Origin: Syntrophaceae bacterium UBA6252
GTDB lineage: Bacteria; Desulfobacterota; Syntrophia; Syntrophales; UBA6807
Reading direction: 5' to 3'
NCBI GenBank assembly: GCA_002441265.1
Contig: DJVQ01000045.1
Location: 62,001-126,000, forward strand
DNA: 64,000 bases
A program made the position numbers and the translations under genes. Below, piece by piece: positions 9,278-17,988 of the stretch. Position 1 is the first letter of the stretch. The number at the start of each line of letters is the position of its first letter. A model generated the notes under the pieces. The model was not told the origin of the DNA, did not search any database, and saw nothing but the letters and a program-made list of their open reading frames with translations.

Positions 9278-9306
9278 TTGACAATTACGAAGAATTTCAT
9301 TAGCGT
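9278..9306 (+). promoter_or_regulatory. Sigma-70-like promoter for the Cys-rich exported protein
   Basis: A perfect TTGACA at 9278-9283 is followed by a 17-bp spacer and TAGCGT at 9301-9306. The -35 box is ideal and the -10 box weak. The surrounding 170-bp gap is AT-richer than the genes around it. Confidence 0.45.
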
Positions 9307-9442
9307 TATCGCAATTTGACTTCTGGACTATAAAAAAGGAAAGGAGGGGGGTGCGGAAAGAAAGGATACAGCGGAATTCTCTGAGAGGTTTTGAATTTAG
9401 GGAAATATGTCAGGAAAACACTAAGAATTGGAGGAGAAAGAC

Positions 9443-10558
9443 ATGAAGAAAAGAATGGTATTCACGGCTCTTCTGGCGATGGTCCTCGCACTGTCCTTCG
9501 CCTGGACGGCCATGGCGGCGGATGACGCCTGCGTCGACTGCGGCAAGTGCCCTCTGCGCCAGATCGAGTGCTGTGTCAGCAGCGGCCAGGCAACGCCCTA
9601 CACGAGCTATTTCGACTATGAAACGGGCTACGGCTACTGCGCCACGAGCGCCTATGACAAAGACTGCAAGGTCATCTTCGACCTTTGTAACTGCGATTCC
9701 CCGAACACGAACTTCGTGTCCGGGAAGAAGATCGGCATCCGGATGGAAATCCTGACCTCCGGCGTTTACTGGAGCGATGTGTATCCCTCCATGATGGCCT
9801 ACACGTCAGCCGCGCTTGCCTGCGCCGGCACGTCGACGACCTACAGCTATACGTGGACCGACATCGATTACTATGACAAGGCCGGCAGCCCGACCTCGCC
9901 GGTTTCGATCAGCAACACCTCCTGCGAAGTTCCCTGCGACGCGATGGCAGTTGAACTCCAGAGCGCCAACGAAACGGGATACGAGATTCCCGCCGAAATG
10001 GTCACCAATCAGGTGAAGTACTGGTGGATCGATGTTCCCCCGATGTTCCTCAATGATTCGGAAATCGAGGGCCGGGAAGGCGAAACCGTTACGATCGAAG
10101 TGTGCCTCCAGGGCGCCAGCGGCGGGATCTGCCGTGAGTGCAACGACATCTGCTGCTGCACCATCGACGTCGGCACGCTGTGCTGCGAGTCTGGCGACCA
10201 GACCTGCATCTACTTCCCCTATGTCGTGACCGGAATCCAGCCCTGGTGGACTGGTGTTGCGATCGCGAACTACGGCGGAACCTCTTCGCTCGACCTGACG
10301 CTGACCCTGACCGACGCCACGGGCGCGAAGTTCACCTGGGTGAAGACCGGTCACACGGCGGCAATGTGGACCTTCATCCTCGACTCCGTCCTGGCCAACT
10401 TCAGTGGCACGCCGGCAGCCGGTGCGGCAATGCTGAAGGTTGAATCTGATCAGGGCTGGATCGACGGCTACAGCTTCCTCACCGACGGCACCTTCGGTGG
10501 TAGCACGCTGGCGAGAGGCTGCTGCACGATCTGCTTCGACTACAGCAAGCTTGACTAA
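9443..10558 (+). CDS. Exported cysteine-rich protein with a C-terminal WWTG beta domain
   Basis: This 371-residue protein starts at an ATG with GGAGG at 9430-9434. A signal peptide (MKKRMVFTALLAMVLALSFA, cleavage near AMAADD) leads to a mature N-terminus rich in Cys (CVDCGKC, ECC), with more Cys pairs near residues 225-260 (CRECNDICCCTI). The last 110 residues form a beta-rich unit beginning YFPYVVTGIQPWWTGVAIAN, which recurs in two other exported proteins here. The many Cys could form disulfides or bind metal. No enzyme family was recognised. It has its own promoter and terminator, so it is probably well expressed alone. Function unknown. Confidence 0.7.
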   Translation: MKKRMVFTALLAMVLALSFAWTAMAADDACVDCGKCPLRQIECCVSSGQATPYTSYFDYETGYGYCATSAYDKDCKVIFDLCNCDSPNTNFVSGKKIGIRMEILTSGVYWSDVYPSMMAYTSAALACAGTSTTYSYTWTDIDYYDKAGSPTSPVSISNTSCEVPCDAMAVELQSANETGYEIPAEMVTNQVKYWWIDVPPMFLNDSEIEGREGETVTIEVCLQGASGGICRECNDICCCTIDVGTLCCESGDQTCIYFPYVVTGIQPWWTGVAIANYGGTSSLDLTLTLTDATGAKFTWVKTGHTAAMWTFILDSVLANFSGTPAAGAAMLKVESDQGWIDGYSFLTDGTFGGSTLARGCCTICFDYSKLD

Positions 10559-10601
10559 TTACTGACCGCAACGACACAAGCAAAGGTCAGTGAATGAATG
10601 G

Positions 10602-10643
10602 GAATGGGCAGGGTCTTCGAAAGGCCCTGCCCATTCTGTTTCG
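10602..10643 (+). terminator. Hairpin terminator after the Cys-rich protein gene
   Basis: A perfect 12-bp stem, GAATGGGCAGGG (10602-10613) and its complement at 10625-10636, with an 11-base loop. The T-run behind it is short (TGTTTC), so termination may be only partial. Confidence 0.6.
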
Positions 10644-10694
10644 GGCAGGCAAACGGAAGAAAAGGGGACAAAGAGCCCCGGCGGGGAATGGCCG

Positions 10695-11384
10695 ATGACC
10701 AGAACAGCGACCGCATTCTTCGGGGGAATCCTGATCGTTTTGATCGCGGCCTTTGCGGCATGGGGCGCGGAGGAAGGGACCGGCCCGTTCATGCCGTCAT
10801 GGGAACCCGGGCAGACGTGGACGCTGCGGCTTGAAGCCGCGAAGTGGGAAAGCGGACAGGAAAACGGGAACGGCACCGGAGCCATCCTCCTGCGGTACCG
10901 GGTCCGGGGAATGGAGGAAGCGGGAGGGGAGACCTGCTGGGCCGTGGAAGTTTCCGGGGAAGGGGCAGGCCTGTCTCTCGAGGCGACCCTTTTTTACCGG
11001 GCAGCGGATTTCTCCCTTTCCATCGCGGAAGTGACCCGAACCCGGATGGGGGAGACCGGCAGGGAGACATGGACATTTCCCAGGGAGGCGCCGGCGGTTG
11101 CGAAATTCGCGGACATTCCGCTGGAAACCCCCGTGTTTCCCCTCACGGCCCCGTCGAGAAAAACCTTCGAAATGGAAAGGCGGATCGGGAACGACCTTGC
11201 CTTTCGGGAGAAAGTGGTTCAGTCCGTGGATGCCGCCCCGGGGAACGGCCGGGCACCGTCCTATGAAGTGATCTGCAAGAACAAGGACGGGATCGTGCTG
11301 TTCGCCCAGCGCTGGGAAAAGGGCAAGCCCTGGGCCGTCGAGGGACATTCGGGGGACCGGAAATACAGGATGGAGGAGCCATGA
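10695..11384 (+). CDS. Exported protein of unknown function
   Basis: A 229-residue protein with a signal peptide (MTRTATAFFGGILIVLIAAF, cleavage near AWGAEE). The mature part is rich in Trp, Glu and Arg with alternating beta-strand pattern. It resembles small periplasmic proteins that measure or bind lipoprotein-like partners, but no family was recognised. ATG 10695 is chosen because it starts the signal peptide; the open frame upstream contains the preceding terminator. Its stop overlaps the start of the next gene (ATGA), so the two are coupled and may act together outside the inner membrane. Confidence 0.55.
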   Translation: MTRTATAFFGGILIVLIAAFAAWGAEEGTGPFMPSWEPGQTWTLRLEAAKWESGQENGNGTGAILLRYRVRGMEEAGGETCWAVEVSGEGAGLSLEATLFYRAADFSLSIAEVTRTRMGETGRETWTFPREAPAVAKFADIPLETPVFPLTAPSRKTFEMERRIGNDLAFREKVVQSVDAAPGNGRAPSYEVICKNKDGIVLFAQRWEKGKPWAVEGHSGDRKYRMEEP

Positions 11385-13804
11385 AAAGAGCGGGGGCGGT
11401 TTTTTTCCTGATTTCGTTTTTCCTCATCTTGAACGTCGGGGCGGGACAAGCGGACGCGCTGACCTATCAGGCGGACAAACTTCCCTGGTCGGGGTGGTGG
11501 TGGCCCTTCGCACAGGGGGGGCTCGTTACGGGAACGGGTTACAACGGCCACCCGGCACCCCTGGAGAAGTACGATCTCGTGACGTCCGGCGTGGCCAAGG
11601 GCCCGGCGACCCAGTACGGGCTTTCAGCTTATTACAACGCACTGGCCAAATCCTGGGAAGGGATGTGCTTCTGCTGGGCGGCGGCGGCCATGCTGGAGGA
11701 GGAGCCGGTTCACCGCGGGATTTACGGCGGCCTTCTCTTCGATGTGGGAGACAAGAAAGGCATCCTCACGGCGGTGTACGACGGCACCCTGTACAACTTC
11801 TACCCCATCGACGGTCCCGAGGATTTCCAGGAAATCCTGGAAACGTTCATCGGCAACCGGCGGTCCATGATCATGATGGATCTCGGCACGGACGGGGAAA
11901 TCTGGAACTATCCCGTGTACAAGTACGACATCGATTACACGGAGGATGGGAACACCAGGCATTACACGGTGACCATCTATTTCGCCAGCGACACGGTGTC
12001 CCCCGACTATGTGGGATTGAGGGAAAGCATACGGACGTATCACTACTATTATGAACTTGACGGGACAGTCATCACCGGAAGCGGCTGGGAGTCGGGAAGC
12101 GAATCGGAGCATCCGGTGAGCGCCGCCGACCCGTACGGCACCGCCTGCACCGATCCCGGACTGGATTACAGCCATGCACGGGAAATCGTCTACACCGACG
12201 ACGATCCTTACGAACCGAACGACGACTTTGACGCCGCCGCTTCCGTCACCAGCGGGGGGTACCTTCTCATCGCCGCGAACAACGACTACTTCCAGGTGGA
12301 TCTCCGGACCGGCGACCGGCTCAGGATCCGGGTGGACATGGAGTCGCCCGGTGACGTGACGGTGAACGTCTACGATCCCGCGCGGGCCAAGATCGGCATT
12401 GTCTGTGACGGATGTACGACCACAGCGGAGGCCCTCATGGCCGGAGCGTACGTGATCGAGGTCATCCCCGCCGATCCTTCCGCGGAACCGGCCTATGAAC
12501 TCTACCTGGAGCAGGCGCTTTCCTTCCGGGGCGTGTTCCCCAACGATCCTTCGGGCATCTGGGCCGGCGGTGTCACGCTGACCGGCGACGGGGAGGCCCT
12601 GGGAAGGGTGATCCTCTGCCAGACCGACGAAGAAGGGAACCCCGAGCGAAGCTACAGCACCGAGGTGGAAGGAAGCTGCCTGGAGGGCCTTCTGGAGGCC
12701 TTCGGCCTTACCCCTTCCCTCGGAGGCTATATCCGCGTCGATTCGGACCGTCCCCTGGCGGGCATGTACACGACGACGGACGGAAGCGACCTGCTCATGG
12801 GCTGCAATCTCGTCCCCCTCTCCCGGGCGTATCGGGAGATCGTCTTTCCGCACATCGCCTCCGTCTCCGGGTGGAACACCTATTTCGGATTCATGAACAT
12901 GGGGGATTCCTCGGAGGAACTCGATCTCGTGGTGTACGACTCCTCCGGAGGCACCGTCACGAGCGAGCGCTGGGTGCTTGACCCGGGGGAAAAGGTGGAG
13001 GACGACCGCTTTACGGGTCTCTTTCCTTCCCGGGGTGCGTCCGTGTCGATTTCGACGCGGAGCGGGAATGACACCCTTGTCGGGTACCTGGTCTACCAGC
13101 CCCCGCTTGCGACGTCGAAAGCGAGGGCCCTTCTTGCCGTGGAAGGCCCGCCGGCGTCGGAACTGCACCTCCCACACGTGGCCGCAACGGGAGCGTGGTG
13201 GACGGGCATCTCCGTCATGAACGGGGGGACCGGTTCCGCCGATGTCGGCTTTTCCGCCTATGACAGCGAGGGGACCCTCCTCGGTACGGTGTACCGCACC
13301 CTGGCGGCGAAGCAGACCCTCGTGTCCATGGCGGCCTACCTGTTCACGGGGGTGTTGCCGGAACGGATCGCGTCGCTGAAGATTTCAGGCGGGACGGGAG
13401 CGGAGCTCACCGGGCTCGTGGTCTACGGATCCCGGGACGGTCAGGCCCTGTCGGCCGCGCCCATGGCTTCGTCTTTCCCCGGGACCCTGTACGCCCCCTG
13501 GTGGTATGTTTCCGACACCTGGTGGGAGGGCCTCGCGGTGGTCCAGAGGGGAACGTCGCCGGTGACGGTCGTTTTCGATCTCATGGATGACACCGGAACC
13601 GTTCTCCGGCGGGTGACCAGGCTGCTGGAACCGGAGGAACGGATCATTGCCATGGCGGAAACCCTCTTCGGGACCCCGGTGCCCGATGCCGCGAAAATCG
13701 TGCGTGTTTACGGAGGGGAAGCCCCCCTGAGCGGGATCTGCATCTTCGGAGCTTGTGACGGAAAACGTCTTTGCGGGGATCTCCTGCCCGGGATCGTCCC
13801 CTGA
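11381..13804 (+). CDS. Exported protein: transglutaminase-elicitor-like domain, PPC domain and repeated WWTG beta domains
   Basis: An 807-residue protein. A signal peptide (cleavage near GQADA) is followed by a cysteine-enzyme-like domain at about 30-255. SWEGMCFCWAAAAMLEEEP aligns by eye with the G-x-C-x-x-W-A motif of the transglutaminase elicitor family, with Cys96 as candidate nucleophile; GDKKGILTAVYDG and HYTVTIYFASD fit the same family. A PPC (bacterial pre-peptidase C-terminal) domain follows at about 268-375, starting DDPYEPNDDF. Three or four beta units fill the rest, with cores such as LHLPHVAATGAWWTGISVMN and YVSDTWWEGLAVVQ. Protein cross-linking or proteolysis at the surface is possible but unproven. 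Confidence 0.65.
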   Translation: MKRAGAVFFLISFFLILNVGAGQADALTYQADKLPWSGWWWPFAQGGLVTGTGYNGHPAPLEKYDLVTSGVAKGPATQYGLSAYYNALAKSWEGMCFCWAAAAMLEEEPVHRGIYGGLLFDVGDKKGILTAVYDGTLYNFYPIDGPEDFQEILETFIGNRRSMIMMDLGTDGEIWNYPVYKYDIDYTEDGNTRHYTVTIYFASDTVSPDYVGLRESIRTYHYYYELDGTVITGSGWESGSESEHPVSAADPYGTACTDPGLDYSHAREIVYTDDDPYEPNDDFDAAASVTSGGYLLIAANNDYFQVDLRTGDRLRIRVDMESPGDVTVNVYDPARAKIGIVCDGCTTTAEALMAGAYVIEVIPADPSAEPAYELYLEQALSFRGVFPNDPSGIWAGGVTLTGDGEALGRVILCQTDEEGNPERSYSTEVEGSCLEGLLEAFGLTPSLGGYIRVDSDRPLAGMYTTTDGSDLLMGCNLVPLSRAYREIVFPHIASVSGWNTYFGFMNMGDSSEELDLVVYDSSGGTVTSERWVLDPGEKVEDDRFTGLFPSRGASVSISTRSGNDTLVGYLVYQPPLATSKARALLAVEGPPASELHLPHVAATGAWWTGISVMNGGTGSADVGFSAYDSEGTLLGTVYRTLAAKQTLVSMAAYLFTGVLPERIASLKISGGTGAELTGLVVYGSRDGQALSAAPMASSFPGTLYAPWWYVSDTWWEGLAVVQRGTSPVTVVFDLMDDTGTVLRRVTRLLEPEERIIAMAETLFGTPVPDAAKIVRVYGGEAPLSGICIFGACDGKRLCGDLLPGIVP

Positions 13805-13905
13805 GTCGGGCGGACGTTCATAAGGAAACGACGAAGCGAAGTCGCCGGACCGCGCGCCGCCCGGGCGGGTCCGGTGGATGCAATACACTCCCTTGGAGGA
13901 TGACG

Positions 13906-14343
13906 ATGAAAGTTCGATGGCTTGCAGTGTCTCTTGCGTGCCTCTTTTTCTGTTCAGCCTGTGCGCACCTCTCCCTGAAATCGCCGACGGAGGAATCCCT
14001 GAGGGAAACCGTTGACAAGGTGTGGATGTCCAAAACGCAGCGGAAATGGGGTCCCGTCTATGACCAGGCAAACGAGGAATACAAGGCCCAGGTCGAAAGA
14101 GAGGATTTCATCCGGAGGGCCAATCTGAACGTGGTTTCCTATTCCATCCGGGAAATCCGGATGACCGGACCCGGCAAGGCCGCCGTGACGCTGGATTTCT
14201 CCGTGAACTTCACGGGGACGAGTTTTTCGGGAACGACCGAGGAAGAGTGGCTCTGGGAAAAGGGGGAGTGGCGGGTGAACATGATGCCCCAGTTGAACAC
14301 CCCCTTCGGTTCCCTCGCGAAGCCGCCGGCGCCGAAGAAATGA
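13906..14343 (+). CDS. Small lipoprotein of unknown function
   Basis: This 145-residue protein begins at ATG 13906, five bases after GGAGGA (13895-13900). An ATG at 13900 overlaps that ribosome site and is less likely. The N-terminus MKVRWLAVSLACLFFCSACA ends in a lipobox (CSAC), so it should be lipid-anchored. The mature part contains a predicted helical segment and a beta pattern, ending EWRVNMMPQLNTPFG. It looks like a small NTF2-like or DUF4878-type fold, which is only a guess. Its stop overlaps the start of the next gene. Confidence 0.65.
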   Translation: MKVRWLAVSLACLFFCSACAHLSLKSPTEESLRETVDKVWMSKTQRKWGPVYDQANEEYKAQVEREDFIRRANLNVVSYSIREIRMTGPGKAAVTLDFSVNFTGTSFSGTTEEEWLWEKGEWRVNMMPQLNTPFGSLAKPPAPKK

Positions 14344-15023
14344 ACGAACGGGGAACGAAGGCCCCTCTCCGGAGGGAGGCATACGACCGGAGATACGCCA
14401 TGACGCTCCGGGAATGGCTCCTTCATCACCAGGAGAAGATCGTCTTCACGGAAGTGAAATGGATGGGGCTTCCCGCGTGGAAGAACCCGCTCGATGCCTG
14501 GATCTACCAGGAGATCGTCCATGAGGTCCGTCCGGAGGTGATCGTCGAAATCGGAAGCCGGTACGGCGGGAGCACGAGGTTCTTCGCCGATCTCCTGGAC
14601 ATCCTGGGAAGGGGGATCGTCGTTTCCATCGATATCGACAGGTCCCTCTACCAGTGCCGCCATGAGCGGGTCGTCGAGCTTACCGGAGGAAGTTCGGAAC
14701 CGGCCGTCCTCGACGAGGTGCGGTCCCTGTGCCGCGGGAAGACGGTCCTCGTCATCCAGGACGGGGACCACCGGAAGGAGCAGGTCCTCCGGGATCTCGT
14801 GAATTACGCGCCCCTCGTAACGCCGGGAAGCTATTTCATCGTGGAGGACGGGATCGTCGATCTGTTTCATCACGGGGACGGCCTCGGATTCGAGGAGGAG
14901 GGCCCGCTGGCCGCCACGGAGGAGTTTCTTGCCGGAAACCCGGGATTTGCCGTCGACGAAACCCGGGAGCGGTACCTCCTCACCTACAACCCCCGGGGAT
15001 TCCTGAAAAGAATCGGGCCGTAA
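14340..15023 (+). CDS. CmcI/cephalosporin hydroxylase-family SAM methyltransferase-like protein
   Basis: A 227-residue protein that starts in an ATGA overlap with the lipoprotein gene. EIGSRYGGSTRFFADLLDIL near residues 74-93 is the SAM-binding glycine-rich loop of the CmcI family, and VVSIDID and VIQDGDHRKEQVLRDL match its second and third motifs. Family members are often sugar or lipid O-methyltransferases (for example rhamnosyl O-methyltransferases) in polysaccharide loci. It is followed by a stable hairpin and then the ABC transporter genes, so it probably methylates a sugar of the exported glycan. Confidence 0.75.
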   Translation: MNERGTKAPLRREAYDRRYAMTLREWLLHHQEKIVFTEVKWMGLPAWKNPLDAWIYQEIVHEVRPEVIVEIGSRYGGSTRFFADLLDILGRGIVVSIDIDRSLYQCRHERVVELTGGSSEPAVLDEVRSLCRGKTVLVIQDGDHRKEQVLRDLVNYAPLVTPGSYFIVEDGIVDLFHHGDGLGFEEEGPLAATEEFLAGNPGFAVDETRERYLLTYNPRGFLKRIGP

Positions 15024-15045
15024 GACGGCGGGACAACCTGCCGTC
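15024..15045 (+). terminator. GC-rich hairpin directly after a stop codon
   Basis: GACGGCGGG, loop ACAA, then CCTGCCGTC forms a 9-bp stem with one G-T pair, right behind the TAA at 15021-15023. There is no T-run, so it may protect the 3' end of the message or be a weak terminator. Confidence 0.35.
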
Positions 15046-15145
15046 GGGCGCACGACCCCGGGGAAGGGACGTCTCTGAGAAGGTCGTGGACGCATCCGGA
15101 CGGTGAGATCCTCCGACCTGCCGGACGATCTCGAATCGAAGGGCG

Positions 15146-16012
15146 ATGGAACACGAGGAAACCATTCAGACGATCACGCCGGCGGGGACACCGGTCGTTC
15201 CGTTCCTCAATCCGGTCCGGCTGTTCCTCCATCTCTGGGGATTCCGGGAGATCATCCGCCCCATGACCCGGCGGGAAATCGCCGGCCGCTACCGCGGCTC
15301 CTGGCTCGGCGTCGGCTGGTCCTTCCTCCAGCCCCTTCTCATGCTGTGCGTGTACACCTTCGTCTTTTCCGTCGTTTTCGAAATCCGCTGGGGCATGTCC
15401 GGCGAGGAATCCCGGTCGGCCTTCGCCATCGCCCTGTTCATGGGGCTCATCTCCTTTTCCATTTTCTCCGAGACGGTCAACGCGGCGCCGTCGGTGATCC
15501 TTTCGAACCCGAACCTGGTGAAACGGGTCGTTTTCCCCCTGGAGGTCCTTCCCCTGGTCCGTCTTCTCGGTTCCTTCGTTCAGGCCTTTTTCAGCCTTGT
15601 CGTGCTCGTTCTCGCCATGATCGCCGTTTTCGGGACCGTCCCGTGGACCATCCTCCTTCTCCCCCTGGTGTGGCTCCCCCTGGGGCTTTTCACCCTGGGG
15701 ATCGCCTATTTCCTTGCCGCCATCGGCGTCTTCATCCGGGACACGGGCGCCCTGACGTCGATCTTCACCACCATGCTCCTGTTCCTTTCCCCCATTTTCT
15801 ATCCCCTGAGAGCGGTGCCGGAACGATTTCACTTCCTCTACCGCCTCAATCCCATCGCCGTTTTCGTGGAGGAGGCCCGCAAGGTGGCCCTGTGGGGAGC
15901 TTTTCCCGACTGGGGCTGGCTTTTTGCGGCGGCCGTCTTTTCCCTGGCCGTCTTGATTTTCGGGTTCCTGTGGTTTATGAAATCGAAAAACGCCTTTGCG
16001 GACGTCCTGTAA
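15146..16012 (+). CDS. wzm: ABC-2 type polysaccharide export permease (Wzm-like)
   Basis: A 288-residue protein with about six membrane helices. The N-terminal amphipathic part has MTRREIAGRYRGSWLGVGWS, a hallmark of the TagG/KpsM/Wzm family. The end, around IFYPLRAVPERFHFLYRLNP, is also typical. It pairs with the ATPase gene immediately downstream to export a finished, undecaprenol-linked polysaccharide across the inner membrane. The ribosome site is probably GAAGGGCG just ahead of the ATG. Confidence 0.88.
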   Translation: MEHEETIQTITPAGTPVVPFLNPVRLFLHLWGFREIIRPMTRREIAGRYRGSWLGVGWSFLQPLLMLCVYTFVFSVVFEIRWGMSGEESRSAFAIALFMGLISFSIFSETVNAAPSVILSNPNLVKRVVFPLEVLPLVRLLGSFVQAFFSLVVLVLAMIAVFGTVPWTILLLPLVWLPLGLFTLGIAYFLAAIGVFIRDTGALTSIFTTMLLFLSPIFYPLRAVPERFHFLYRLNPIAVFVEEARKVALWGAFPDWGWLFAAAVFSLAVLIFGFLWFMKSKNAFADVL

Positions 16013-16049
16013 GGTCGGGACGGAACGGCGGAGAACGAGGTTTTCATTC

Positions 16050-17351
16050 TTGAATCGCGATCCGGTCATCCTGGGAACGGGCCTGGGGAAGTGCTACCCC
16101 ATCTATCAGGCGCCGGTGGACCGCCTCAAGCAGTCCTTCTGGCGGCGCAGGAAGGTCTTTTACCGGGAGTTCTGGGCCCTCCGGGACGTCTCCTTCGGGA
16201 TCCGAAAAGGGGAAACGGTGGGACTCGTCGGTTCCAACGGCTCGGGAAAATCGACCCTCCTTCAGCTCATCTCCGGCGTCCTGCGGCCGACCGAGGGAAA
16301 TCTTCGGATCCGGGGGCGGGTCTCGGCGCTCCTCGAACTCGGGGCGGGCTTCAACCCGGACTGCACGGGCCGGGAGAACGTCTTCATGAACGGCGCCATC
16401 ATGGGCATCCCGCAGCAGGAAATCGAAAAACGCTACGACGATATCCTCCGGTTCGCCGACATCGGGCCCTTCATCGATCAGCCCGTGAAAACCTATTCGA
16501 GCGGGATGTACGTCCGTCTCGCCTTTGCCGTGGCGGTTCACGTGTCGCCGGACATTCTCCTCGTGGATGAAGCCCTTGCCGTGGGGGACCTCCGGTTCCA
16601 GCAGAAATGTATCGCCCGGATCCGGGAGTTCTGCGAGAAGGGGACCGTCCTTTTCGTCTCCCACGACCCCTCCGTGGTCCGGGAACTGTGCAGCCGCGTC
16701 ATCTGGCTGGAAGGCGGGAGAATCCGCGGCGACGGCCCGCCCCGGGAGGTGGTGGACCGTTACCTCGCCTATATGTACGAGGGGGAAAAGGAACCGGCGG
16801 GTGCGCGGCCGCAGGACGCGGCGGGCCCGGGGGAGGAAGGTCCGGAAGACCTTCTCCGGGGCTTCCTCCCCGTCGACAGCGCCTGCCAACAGTTCGGCGA
16901 CCGGCGGGCGGTCATCGAGGCCATCCGGGTCCGGTCGCGGAACGGAACCGCCGGGGTCGTCTATTCCGGGGACCCCTGCGAGATCAGCCTCTATTTCCGG
17001 GCCCTCGAAAACGTGGACCGCCCCGTGGCGGGATTCGTCGTCCGGGACCGTCTCGGCCGGGAACTCCTGGCGGACAACACGGCGCTGCTGAAAAAGGATC
17101 TTCCCCCCCTGTCCAAAGGGGGCGGGTATATCCTCACCTTTCATCTCGACTCCTGGCCCAATCTCCGGGAGGAGGAATATTCCCTCACCGCCGCCGTGGC
17201 GGACGGGAGCCTCACGGACCACGTCCAGTGCCACTACGTCCACGACGCCCTGGTGATCCGGAGCGTTCCCGTGCGGATGCCCGGGGCCATCCTTTCGGTG
17301 ACGAAAACGGAAATTTCCCTGGGGAAAGTGGAGGGCGGCCATGCATCGTAG
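16050..17351 (+). CDS. wzt: ABC transporter ATPase with C-terminal polysaccharide-recognition domain (Wzt-like)
   Basis: A 433-residue protein if it begins at TTG 16050, which follows GAGG at 16036-16039; the frame also stays open to 15996. Walker A is GSNGSGKST, the ABC signature YSSGMYVRLAFA, and Walker B ILLVDEALAVGD. Residues after about 255 form an extra beta domain (VIEAIRVRSRNGTAG, YSLTAAVADG), as in Wzt proteins that recognise the capped end of the glycan. That implies a terminal modification, such as methylation, by one of the many methyltransferases nearby. The gene overlaps the next by 11 bp. Confidence 0.9.
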   Translation: MNRDPVILGTGLGKCYPIYQAPVDRLKQSFWRRRKVFYREFWALRDVSFGIRKGETVGLVGSNGSGKSTLLQLISGVLRPTEGNLRIRGRVSALLELGAGFNPDCTGRENVFMNGAIMGIPQQEIEKRYDDILRFADIGPFIDQPVKTYSSGMYVRLAFAVAVHVSPDILLVDEALAVGDLRFQQKCIARIREFCEKGTVLFVSHDPSVVRELCSRVIWLEGGRIRGDGPPREVVDRYLAYMYEGEKEPAGARPQDAAGPGEEGPEDLLRGFLPVDSACQQFGDRRAVIEAIRVRSRNGTAGVVYSGDPCEISLYFRALENVDRPVAGFVVRDRLGRELLADNTALLKKDLPPLSKGGGYILTFHLDSWPNLREEEYSLTAAVADGSLTDHVQCHYVHDALVIRSVPVRMPGAILSVTKTEISLGKVEGGHAS

Positions 17352-17988
17352 CTCCTATGAGAAGATGACCGCTTTCCGGGACCGTCACCTCGGGGACAGG
17401 AAAGCCTCGCCCCTGCTCATCTACGATCTCGGGAGCTGCGAGGTCAGCGGCGGGTCCTACCGGCCCCTCTTCGATCTGCCCCCCTGGCGGTACCGGGGGA
17501 TCGACCTGGCGCCGGGAAAGAACGTGGACGTGGTTCTACGGGATCCCTACCACTGGCGGGAGATCCCTCCGGACAGCGCCGACGCCGTCGTTTCCGGCCA
17601 GGCCCTGGAGCATGTGGAATTTTTCTGGCTCGTCGTCCTTGAAATCTGGCGGATCTTGAAACCGGGGGGGCTTTGCTGTATCATCGCACCCTCCGGCGGC
17701 CCGGAACACCGCTACCCCGTGGACTGCTGGCGGTTTTTCCCCGACGGGATGCGGGTTCTGGCGCGGTACGCGCCATTCGAGGTCCTGGAGATTTACGGGC
17801 AGCAGGGGGCGACCGGCCATTCCGACGGAAGCGACCTCTGGCAGGATGCCGTCCTGGCGGGCAGAAAGCCCGCCCTTCCCGCGGCGGGGAGGATCCTGCA
17901 GGCCGTCCGGAGGTACCTGATCCGGAAATGCACCCTTTCTCCGGGGGGTGGCGACGAAAAAAGAGGAGGGGGGGACAGGCGCCCGTGA
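17341..17988 (+). CDS. Class I SAM-dependent methyltransferase
   Basis: This 215-residue protein overlaps the end of the Wzt-like gene. IYDLGSCEVSGGSYRPLF is an unusual form of the SAM-binding motif I, GIDLAPGKNVD is motif II, and SADAVVSGQALEHVEFFW with ILKPGGLCCIIAPSGG fits the methyltransferase 11 fold. HRYPVDCWRFFPDGM is typical of sugar-locus members of this group. It is a candidate for methylating the chain end recognised by Wzt. The Lys/Arg-rich tail is GC-rich and poorly conserved in appearance. Confidence 0.75.
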   Translation: MHRSSYEKMTAFRDRHLGDRKASPLLIYDLGSCEVSGGSYRPLFDLPPWRYRGIDLAPGKNVDVVLRDPYHWREIPPDSADAVVSGQALEHVEFFWLVVLEIWRILKPGGLCCIIAPSGGPEHRYPVDCWRFFPDGMRVLARYAPFEVLEIYGQQGATGHSDGSDLWQDAVLAGRKPALPAAGRILQAVRRYLIRKCTLSPGGGDEKRGGGDRRP

